A stretch of 7,739 nucleotides of DNA from Chryseobacterium gleum. Lineage in GTDB: Bacteria > Bacteroidota > Bacteroidia > Flavobacteriales_D > Sanyastnellaceae. The translations under genes were made by a program, and so were the position numbers. Location of the stretch: positions 1-7,739 of the forward strand of contig CAMCYM010000075.1 of assembly GCA_945883885.1 (NCBI GenBank). Reading direction: 5' to 3'. Below, piece by piece: positions 1 to 5,570 of this stretch. The first letter of the stretch is position 1. The number at the start of each line of letters is the position of its first letter. Below the pieces are notes generated by a model that searched no databases, was not told the DNA's origin, and saw only the letters and a list, made by a program, of their open reading frames with translations.

Positions 1-518
1 TGTTGCGCACGGTCGGCGTGGAGGGGCTGGTGCGGGAGGATGGGGCGGCCGCGCATCCGCTGTGGGCGGGGGGCAGCCGGTGGACGGTGGGGGAGGCTGT
101 GGTGGCGTGGGCCGGGCCGGTGCGGCAGGAGGTGTGCGCGGCGTTTGAGGTGGAGACGCCGGTGGTGGCGGCCGTGGTGGATGTGGAGGTGCTGGCCGGG
201 TTGCGGGTGCCGCGGGCGGTGGCCCGCCCGCTGGCCAAATTCCCCGCGGTACGGCGCGACCTCAGCCTGATCCTGCCGAAGGAGACCGCGTTCGCCACGG
301 TGCGTGAAGTGGCGCTGAAGGCGGAGCCGCGGTTGCTGCGCGGGGTGGGGCTGTTCGATGTGTACGTGGGCGAGTCGTTGCCGGAAGGCACCGTTTCGTA
401 TGCCATCTCGCTGCGGTTGCAAGACGAGGAGAAAACGTTGACCGACGGGGCCATCGACCGTGCGGTGCAGCGTATCGTGCATGCACTGGCGGACACCACG
501 GGAGCCCGCCTGCGATGA
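1..518 (+). CDS. pheT: Phenylalanyl-tRNA synthetase beta subunit, C-terminal part (5' end outside window)
   Basis: PheT is the large subunit of the cytoplasmic alpha2beta2 enzyme that charges tRNA-Phe with phenylalanine. Only the last 171 or so codons are here; the frame is open to the left edge, so the leucine codon TTG at position 3 is internal, not a start. The first 70 residues match the end of the synthetase-like core, which has a G-x-V-x(n)-F-x-V pattern. From about residue 77 comes the ferredoxin-fold anticodon-binding (FDX-ACB) domain, with KFPAVRRDLSLIL at residues 79-91, LFDVYVGESLPEG at 117-129, and SYAISLRLQDEEKTLTD at 132-148. These are hallmark stretches of PheT C-termini and are close to the Bacteroidota form. 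The TGA stop overlaps the next start as ATGA, so the two genes are probably co-transcribed and translationally coupled. The first 230 bases use mostly G-ending codons (GTG, GCG, CTG, CGG), unlike the next gene. Confidence 0.95.
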   Translation, partial: LRTVGVEGLVREDGAAAHPLWAGGSRWTVGEAVVAWAGPVRQEVCAAFEVETPVVAAVVDVEVLAGLRVPRAVARPLAKFPAVRRDLSLILPKETAFATVREVALKAEPRLLRGVGLFDVYVGESLPEGTVSYAISLRLQDEEKTLTDGAIDRAVQRIVHALADTTGARLR

Positions 519-1855
519 GCAAGCCCTTCCACGAACCGCCCATCCAACGCGGCCATCCGATCTACCGGATGATGTTGCCGTGGGTGGGCAGCGCGGTGAC
601 CCGCTACCACCGGATCACGGGGACCGAAGGCATCGAGAAGATCCCGGAGCCGGGCGTCCCTGTCATCCTCGTGTGCAACCACCAAAACGGCTTGATGGAC
701 CCGTTGATCCATTGCGGATTGATGCGGCAGCACCAGGTGCATTGGCTCACCCGTTCGGACATTTTTTACCACCCGGTTGCGCGGTTCTTGATGTTCTCGT
801 TCAACCAAATGCCCATCTTCCGCCAACGCGACCGCTTGCCGGACATCGACGCCCGCAACCGGCGCATCTTCGAAATCTGCGTCGAACGGCTGCGGTGCGG
901 CGCTGTCATCGGCCTGTTCCCCGAAGGCAACCACCACGGCAGCAAGAGCATCCGCCCGATGAAGCGCGGCTTCGTGGACCTCCTCGACCTCGGCCTGAAA
1001 ACCGACCCGACGCTCGCCCGGCTCCAACTCATCCCCGTCGGCCTCGACTACGAGCAGTACGACGGATTCCGACGCCGCCTCCGCTACCGCGTGGGCGACC
1101 CCATCCCCTACCTCGATGCGGTAGACCCGGAAAAAAACAGCCTGCAGCCGAGCATCCTCGCCTCCCGCGTCGCGACAGCCCTTCGGAACCTCTGCCCCGA
1201 CATCCAACCCGAGCGCGGCTACGGCGCCCTCGCGTCCTACGTCCGGGCCCTGCGCACCACCGAGCGATGCGGCCCGGAATGGGAAGCCACGGCGGCCCAC
1301 CTGGCCACCCTCGGCACGGCGGACGAGGCCGCCCTCGAACACGTCGCCCGAGCGTGGGACGCCGTCCACCGCGCCGGAGCCGAGCACTGGGGCCGCCCCG
1401 AAGACTGGGGCCGGACCCCGGCCGAAGCACGCCGTGCCGCCCTGTGGATTCCGCTCCTCGCCCCCCTCGCCGCAGCCGCGGGCGCCCCGACCGCGTGGAT
1501 CCTTCCCCTGCTCCATCGGCAGGGCCTGCGCCGCATCAAGGACGTGTGCTTCCGCAGCACCTTCCACATGACCCTGGCCATGGCGCTGTTCCCCCTGGTT
1601 TGGGCGGTCGAGGCCATCGGCATCGCGTGGGCATGGGACAGCGGCCTCCCAGCCTTCGCGGAATGGGGGGTTGCCGCAATGGGGTTGGCCGCCGGCTCCC
1701 GGTTTGCCGGATGGTGGTGGGGCCATGCCCTGGATTTCCGCGGAGCCTGGCAGGCACGGCGGTTTTGGAAGCAAAAGGAGGTAGCGGACCTTTGGCGTGC
1801 CTACATCACCGCCGTCACGTCCATGCCCCACCTTTCCAACGCCCCCCGCCCATGA
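515..1855 (+). CDS. PlsC-like 1-acylglycerol-3-phosphate acyltransferase family membrane protein
   Basis: A 446-residue protein of the LPLAT/PlsC family, whose members transfer an acyl chain onto a lysophospholipid or similar acceptor at the inner membrane. Motif I is NHQNGLMDP (H56 to D62), which has five residues between His and Asp instead of the usual four. A basic PIFRQRD stretch follows at 100-106, motif III is LFPEGNH (134-140), and LIPVGLDY (172-179) fits motif IV. The region from 205 to 305 is a soluble, charged linker. Three hydrophobic segments follow, at about 308-332, 349-374 and 382-404, and would anchor the C-terminus in the membrane. Homologues with NHQN-x-x-MD and such a C-terminus are known to me from Bacteroidota, where their substrate is not well defined. 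The ATG overlaps the pheT stop as ATGA. Codons shift to C-ending from about 960. The family assignment is firm; the exact substrate is not. Confidence 0.88.
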   Translation: MSKPFHEPPIQRGHPIYRMMLPWVGSAVTRYHRITGTEGIEKIPEPGVPVILVCNHQNGLMDPLIHCGLMRQHQVHWLTRSDIFYHPVARFLMFSFNQMPIFRQRDRLPDIDARNRRIFEICVERLRCGAVIGLFPEGNHHGSKSIRPMKRGFVDLLDLGLKTDPTLARLQLIPVGLDYEQYDGFRRRLRYRVGDPIPYLDAVDPEKNSLQPSILASRVATALRNLCPDIQPERGYGALASYVRALRTTERCGPEWEATAAHLATLGTADEAALEHVARAWDAVHRAGAEHWGRPEDWGRTPAEARRAALWIPLLAPLAAAAGAPTAWILPLLHRQGLRRIKDVCFRSTFHMTLAMALFPLVWAVEAIGIAWAWDSGLPAFAEWGVAAMGLAAGSRFAGWWWGHALDFRGAWQARRFWKQKEVADLWRAYITAVTSMPHLSNAPRP

Positions 1856-2991
1856 ACCCGTCCGCCACCCCGACCCTCCGCGGCGAAGCCGCGCCTCATC
1901 CCTCCGCGGCGAAGCCGCGCCTCACCCCTTCCCCCGGCCGCGTCCTGGGCATGCAGCACATCGGCATCGCCGTGACCGACATGGACCGGACATTGCGGCT
2001 GTATCGGAAGTTGTTCGGGATGGACATCCCCTTCTTCGACAGCGTCCAAGCGGCTCCGCTGATGGACAGCCACACGCGGGGGACGACCATCACGAAGCGG
2101 GCGAGCATGGTGATGAACTTGCAGGGTGGGTGCGCGTTTGAGGTGTTGCGGCCGGTGAGTTTTGAGCCGGTACCGGCGAAGTGGGCGGTGGGCATGGGCG
2201 ACCTCGGGCTGCTGGCCGTTTCGATGAAGTGCCGGGACATCCGTCGGATGCATGCCCATGCCCGGGCGATTCTCGGCGATGCGTGCGCCCCGGAACTGAC
2301 CACTGCGCCGTGGGGCGCGGCTACCTTCACCTTGAAAGACCCCGACGGGACCTTGTTTTCCATCTACGAGGCGGACGATTGGTTCTCCGATACCGGCCAC
2401 CCGTCGGGCGGGGCGATGGGCTGTACCATCGGCGTCGCGGACATCGATCGGGCGATGGGCCTGTATGCCGGGCCGCTGGGCTTCAGCACCGTCGTCCACG
2501 ATGCGACCGGCGTGTTCGAGGATTTCGCGGGGCGGGAACGCGGGGGAGAGCGGTACCGCCGGGTCCTCCTGACGCAGCCGGAGCCCGGCCGCGGGGGGTT
2601 TGGTCCGGTCACCGGCCGGACCTACATCGAACTCGTCCAAGCCCTCGACCGGCCCGGCCGCTTCATCTTCGAGGACCGCATCTGGTGCGACACCGGCATC
2701 GCCCACCTCGGCTTCGACGTGCGCGGCATGAACGACCTCGGCAACCGACTGGATGACAGCGGATTCCCCTTCCGATGCGATACGGCTGACGCCATCGGCA
2801 TGGGCGAGACGAAGGTCCATTGCGTGTACATCGACGACCCGGACGAATGCTGGCTCGAGCTGATCGAGGTCCACAAAATCCCCATCCTCGAAAAGTGGGG
2901 GCTGTTCCTGAACGTGCAGAAGCGGGGAGCGGACGAGCCGCTGCCCAAATGGATGCTGAAAGCGCTCAGGTTCAGCAGGATAAAGGACTAA
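1852..2991 (+). CDS. Four-module VOC (glyoxalase/dioxygenase superfamily) protein
   Basis: A 379-residue protein made of four beta-alpha-beta-beta-beta modules of the vicinal oxygen chelate fold, arranged as two tandem VOC domains. Module 1 starts at MQHIGIAVTDMDRTL (residue 34), module 2 at GDLGLLAV, module 3 at GAMGCTIGVADIDRAM (from about 188) and module 4 at IAHLGFDV (283). Candidate metal ligands are H36, E97 (FEVL), E173 (IYEAD), E260 (YIELV), H285 (AHLGF) and E336 (LELIEV). The equivalent first-strand positions are a leucine in module 2 and a cysteine (C191) in module 3. The family includes glyoxalase I, extradiol dioxygenases and 4-hydroxyphenylpyruvate dioxygenase; I cannot name the substrate. 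ATG 1852 overlaps the acyltransferase stop as ATGA and is the longest sensible start. The first 33 residues are low-complexity and encoded by a tandem palindrome, and ATG 1951, exactly at the first VOC strand, is a real alternative. The same frame stays open far upstream inside the acyltransferase gene, but that part is a shadow. Confidence 0.85.
   Translation: MNPSATPTLRGEAAPHPSAAKPRLTPSPGRVLGMQHIGIAVTDMDRTLRLYRKLFGMDIPFFDSVQAAPLMDSHTRGTTITKRASMVMNLQGGCAFEVLRPVSFEPVPAKWAVGMGDLGLLAVSMKCRDIRRMHAHARAILGDACAPELTTAPWGAATFTLKDPDGTLFSIYEADDWFSDTGHPSGGAMGCTIGVADIDRAMGLYAGPLGFSTVVHDATGVFEDFAGRERGGERYRRVLLTQPEPGRGGFGPVTGRTYIELVQALDRPGRFIFEDRIWCDTGIAHLGFDVRGMNDLGNRLDDSGFPFRCDTADAIGMGETKVHCVYIDDPDECWLELIEVHKIPILEKWGLFLNVQKRGADEPLPKWMLKALRFSRIKD
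1874..1925. repeat. Tandem pair of 26-bp palindrome-bearing repeat units
   Basis: Two head-to-tail copies, 1874-1899 and 1900-1925, match at 25 of 26 positions. Each holds a perfect inverted repeat, CGCGGC-GAA-GCCGCG, at 1879-1893 and 1905-1919, which could form a six-pair GC stem with a three-base loop. The period is not a multiple of three, so the copies encode different residues (LRGEAAPH, then SAAKPRLT) if translated. The position is just after the acyltransferase stop and before the first VOC strand. This resembles short REP-like intergenic palindromes. No other copy was noticed in this window. Confidence 0.85.
2954..2977 (+). other. Inverted repeat at the 3' end of the VOC gene
   Basis: TGCTGAA at 2954-2960 and TTCAGCA at 2971-2977 are exact reverse complements separated by 10 bases. 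They lie inside the last codons of the VOC gene, 12 bases before its stop codon. A hairpin in the mRNA is possible, but no T-run follows, so it is not a classical intrinsic terminator. Chance occurrence cannot be excluded. Confidence 0.3.
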
Positions 2992-3011
2992 CTCCGGGAA
3001 CGAATTAACAT

Positions 3012-3038
3012 TCCGGTCACATGGATTTTATCCGGTGA
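3012..3038. promoter_or_regulatory. Possible direct-repeat regulatory site upstream of the response regulator
   Basis: TCCGGTCA at 3012-3019 and TCCGGTGA at 3031-3038 match at 7 of 8 bases and are 19 bp apart, close to two helical turns. They lie in the 78-bp gap between the VOC stop and the regulator start, in locally AT-richer DNA. OmpR/PhoB-type regulators bind direct repeats and often autoregulate, which makes this a candidate operator. The evidence is the repeat and its position only; no clear Bacteroidota TAnnTTTG element was found. Confidence 0.2.
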
Positions 3039-3069
3039 TTCGATTTTGAAGCCGACCTTCGCGGCAACC

Positions 3070-3744
3070 ATGGCGCCCCCGACCATCCTCCTCGTTGACG
3101 ACGAACCGGACATCCTCGAGCTCCTCGCTTACAATTTGGCGAAGGAAGGCTTTACGGTCCATACCGCCGGAAACGGCCGGGAAGGTCTTGCGCTCGCGAA
3201 AGAAATGGTGCCGGACGTCATCTTGCTCGACGTCATGATGCCGGAAATGGACGGGGTGGAGGCGTGCACGGAAATCCGCAACGACCGCACACTCGACCAC
3301 AGCGTGGTGGCCTTTCTGACCGCTCGCGGAGAGGATTACAGCCAAATCGCAGGATTCGAAGCCGGCGCCGACGACTACATCATGAAGCCCATCAAGCCGA
3401 AGGTGCTGGTGAGCCGCGTGAAGGCCCTGTTGCGGCGTTTCGAGGTCAAAGGTGCCGGACGTGCGGAAGACCCCCAGGGCATCCGGGTCGACAAGGAACG
3501 CTACCTCGTGCTGAAGGGGGACGAGGAATTGACGCTGCCGCGCAAGGAGTTCGAGTTGTTGAGCCTGCTGATTTCCCAGCAAGGCCGGGTGTTCACGCGC
3601 GAAGCCATCCTGGCCGCCGTATGGGGCAACGACGTCATCGTAGGGGATCGCACCATCGACGTGCACATCCGCAAGTTGCGGGAGAAACTCGGCGATGATT
3701 GCATCCGCACAGTGAAAGGCGTCGGTTACAAGTTTGAAGTCTGA
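3070..3744 (+). CDS. OmpR/PhoB-family response regulator
   Basis: A 224-residue two-component transcription factor, of normal length for its family. The N-terminal receiver domain (about 5-125) has the acidic pair D10/D11, the phospho-acceptor D54 in ILLDVMMPEMDG, the switch threonine T84 in FLTAR and the conserved K106 in YIMKP. The C-terminal winged helix (about 138-224) has the expected LPRKEFELLSLL, REAILAAVWG, RTIDVHIRKLREKLG and IRTVKGVGYKF stretches. ATG 3070 is chosen because the receiver's first strand starts right after it. A TTG at 3046 would add eight residues without family support. There is no Shine-Dalgarno sequence, which is usual for Bacteroidota. The kinase gene follows 40 bp downstream and is surely its partner. 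The pair resembles PhoB/PhoR, but the phosphate role is not shown, and no phosphate transport genes are in view. Confidence 0.95.
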   Translation: MAPPTILLVDDEPDILELLAYNLAKEGFTVHTAGNGREGLALAKEMVPDVILLDVMMPEMDGVEACTEIRNDRTLDHSVVAFLTARGEDYSQIAGFEAGADDYIMKPIKPKVLVSRVKALLRRFEVKGAGRAEDPQGIRVDKERYLVLKGDEELTLPRKEFELLSLLISQQGRVFTREAILAAVWGNDVIVGDRTIDVHIRKLREKLGDDCIRTVKGVGYKFEV

Positions 3745-3784
3745 CCGCGCCGCACTCCCAGGCGTTTCGTCCCATCTTTACTGC

Positions 3785-4840
3785 ATGTTCCGGTCCCCCG
3801 CTGCCGCCGCTCTGTTCGCCGGTGTCATCACAGCACTTGTCGTTTTCGGCACGTTGACGGTGGCGCGGTTCGCGGCCGGAGATGCGTGGCCTGCGGAATG
3901 GTCCTTGGCCGGGCGGGTCCTGCTGGCACTGGCAACCGGGGCCGCCGTGGGCGGCGCCACGGGCTACGCCTTCCACCGCTGGGTGCACCGGCCCATGCGC
4001 GATGTGTTCCGGGCCATCGGGCGGATGTCAGGCGCCGAGTCGGAAGTGCAGGACCTGCAGATGACGGAGGATTGGACGGAGTACATCCGGCGCCAGGCCC
4101 GGATTTGGAACTCCATGCAATCGAACGAAATCTCGAACCTGCGCGAAAACGAGCACTTCCGCAAGGAGTTCATCGGGAACCTTGCGCACGAGCTGAAAAC
4201 GCCGCTGCACAACATCCAGGGCTTCATCCTAACCCTCATTGAAGGGGCGTACGAGGACCCTGAAATCAGCCACAAATTCTTGACGAAGGCCGCAAAAAAC
4301 GTGGAGCGCATGACGGGCTTGATCGAGGACCTCGATGCGATTTCGCGGATAGAATCGGGGATCTTAGGCCTTCGGATTCAGGAGTTTGACGCCGTGGAAC
4401 TGGCCCGTGACACCATCGAGAGCCTCGAGCCGAAGGCCAAACGTGCGGAGATCTCCCTCTTCCTCCACCCGGACACCCCCCGTTCCCTGCTCGTTCTGGG
4501 CGATAGCACGACCATCGGGCAGGTCCTGACGAACCTCGTGGTGAACTCAATCACGTACGGCCGGCCGCACGGAACGACGACCATCCGCATCGTCCCGCGC
4601 GACGAATTCGTCCAATTCGAAGTCTCCGACACCGGCATCGGCATCAGCGAAGACGACCTGCCGCGGATTTTTGAGCGGTTCTACCGCGTCGACAAGAGCC
4701 GGTCCCGGCAGGCCGGCGGAAGCGGGCTCGGGCTCGCCATCGTCAAGCATTTGATCGAAGCCCACGGCCAACACATCCAGGTGCGGTCCACCGTAGGCGA
4801 AGGCACGTCCTTCACGTTCAAGCTCCGCCGCGCGGGCTGA
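3785..4840 (+). CDS. Membrane sensor histidine kinase, PhoR-like
   Basis: A 351-residue inner-membrane histidine kinase, partner of the preceding regulator. Two hydrophobic segments, about 5-27 and 41-62, enclose an exposed loop of only some 14 residues, so there is no periplasmic sensor domain. A linker of about 70 residues follows, with no clear PAS domain. The HisKA region has the phospho-accepting H135 in LAHELKTPLHNIQGF. The ATPase domain shows the N box (N254 in NLVVNSI), G1 DTGIGI (282-287), the F box RIFERFYRVDKSRSR from 294, and G2 GGSGLGLAIVKHL (311-323). ATG 3785 places the first membrane segment at the N-terminus. A TTG at 3734, overlapping the regulator's end, would add 17 residues and is possible. 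The TGA stop at 4838-4840 directly abuts the stop of the convergent hydrolase gene. Confidence 0.93.
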   Translation: MFRSPAAAALFAGVITALVVFGTLTVARFAAGDAWPAEWSLAGRVLLALATGAAVGGATGYAFHRWVHRPMRDVFRAIGRMSGAESEVQDLQMTEDWTEYIRRQARIWNSMQSNEISNLRENEHFRKEFIGNLAHELKTPLHNIQGFILTLIEGAYEDPEISHKFLTKAAKNVERMTGLIEDLDAISRIESGILGLRIQEFDAVELARDTIESLEPKAKRAEISLFLHPDTPRSLLVLGDSTTIGQVLTNLVVNSITYGRPHGTTTIRIVPRDEFVQFEVSDTGIGISEDDLPRIFERFYRVDKSRSRQAGGSGLGLAIVKHLIEAHGQHIQVRSTVGEGTSFTFKLRRAG

Positions 4841-5530
4841 TCACGTCCGGTCCAGCATGCCGGTGCGGGCGCCGTTCACGAACGGGTTCGTGCGCCGCTC
4901 CTCCCCCACGGTGGTGGTGGGCCCGTGGCCGGGCCAAACTTCCGTCGCATCCGGCAGCGTGTACACGACGCGGTGCAACGCCGCAGCCAGCACAGGGCCG
5001 TCGCCACCCGGCAGGTCCGTGCGGCCCACACTGCCCCGAAACAGCACGTCGCCGCCCACAAGCCAGCCGTCACGCTCGGAATAAAAGACCACGTGGCCGG
5101 GCGCGTGGCCGGGGCAGTGCGCCACGTGCACATCACATCCGAAGAGGTCCAGCACCTGCCCGTCGGCCAAATCCTCGATCGGTTCAGGCAGTGTATCGAA
5201 CGACACGCCATAGAGCGCAGCCGCCACCGGAGCCCGGTCGTACGTCGTGCGGTCGTCCGGATGCAGCCGGGGTCGCAAGCCCGTGGTGCGAAAAACGTGG
5301 CCCGCACCCGCCACATGGTCCAGGTGAGCGTGGGTCAACAGCACGTCGGCAACGGTCGCCCCCAACGATGCACACCACGCATCGAATTCGGCGCATTCTG
5401 CCGAGGTGGACATGCCGGGGTCGACGACAACAGCAAGCCGCTGGCCTGAAGCATCTACCGGCCCGAGGATGAGCAGCGTGTTTTCTTCGAACGGGCCGAA
5501 GGGCCGGGAGACGAGTTGGAGGGAAGCCAC
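4841..5530 (-). CDS. Metallo-beta-lactamase-fold hydrolase, glyoxalase II-like (YcbL type)
   Basis: A 229-residue cytoplasmic protein of the MBL superfamily. The N-terminus has the GPFEENTLLIL strand. The metal-binding motif is THAHLDH (H67, H69, D71, H72), with further ligands H142 (CPGHAPGH), D161 (VGGDVLF) and H202 (PGHGP). The stretch LFRGSVGRTDLPGG (163-176) is typical of the short glyoxalase II-like group represented by YcbL, which lacks the long C-terminal substrate-binding domain of classical glyoxalase II. All binuclear-site ligands are present, so it should be active, probably on a thioester or a similar hydrolysable bond; the substrate is inferred from family only. The start is GTG at 5528-5530, since no ATG lies upstream in frame and the conserved strand begins about ten residues later. 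It converges with the kinase gene at zero spacing and diverges from the exported protein gene across 40 bp. Confidence 0.93.
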   Translation of the reverse strand: MASLQLVSRPFGPFEENTLLILGPVDASGQRLAVVVDPGMSTSAECAEFDAWCASLGATVADVLLTHAHLDHVAGAGHVFRTTGLRPRLHPDDRTTYDRAPVAAALYGVSFDTLPEPIEDLADGQVLDLFGCDVHVAHCPGHAPGHVVFYSERDGWLVGGDVLFRGSVGRTDLPGGDGPVLAAALHRVVYTLPDATEVWPGHGPTTTVGEERRTNPFVNGARTGMLDRT

Positions 5531-5550
5531 GGGAAGCAGGGTATGGGTGC

Positions 5551-5558
5551 AAAGGTGG
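5551..5558 (+). promoter_or_regulatory. Possible ribosome binding site of the exported protein gene
   Basis: AAAGGTGG differs at one base from the ideal AAAGGAGG and ends 12 bases before the GTG at 5571, slightly far for a Shine-Dalgarno site. It supports the GTG start, together with an in-frame TAA at 5559-5561 that rules out any start further upstream. Confidence 0.35.
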
Positions 5559-5570
5559 TAAATTCGGGAC

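Noticed and set aside
159..185. Repetitive GGTGGTGG/GTGG tracts in the pheT fragment considered as a repeat element
   Set aside because: They are explained by runs of Val and Ala codons ending in G within a normal PheT frame.
460..1851. Open frame continuous with the VOC gene, giving an apparent 843-residue protein
   Set aside because: The upstream part is an Arg/Pro-rich shadow of the acyltransferase gene in another frame; the acyltransferase has clear family motifs and the VOC homology begins only at 1951.
1801..2874. 357-residue open frame antisense to the VOC gene
   Set aside because: No recognisable motifs; long antisense frames are expected in high-GC DNA opposite a real gene.
3038..3048. 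TTTTG-containing stretch considered as a Bacteroidota -7 promoter element for the regulator
   Set aside because: The leading TA of TAnnTTTG is absent and no matching -33 element was found.
3028..3666. 212-residue frame antisense to the response regulator
   Set aside because: The plus strand encodes a complete receiver and winged-helix protein; the antisense frame has no motifs.
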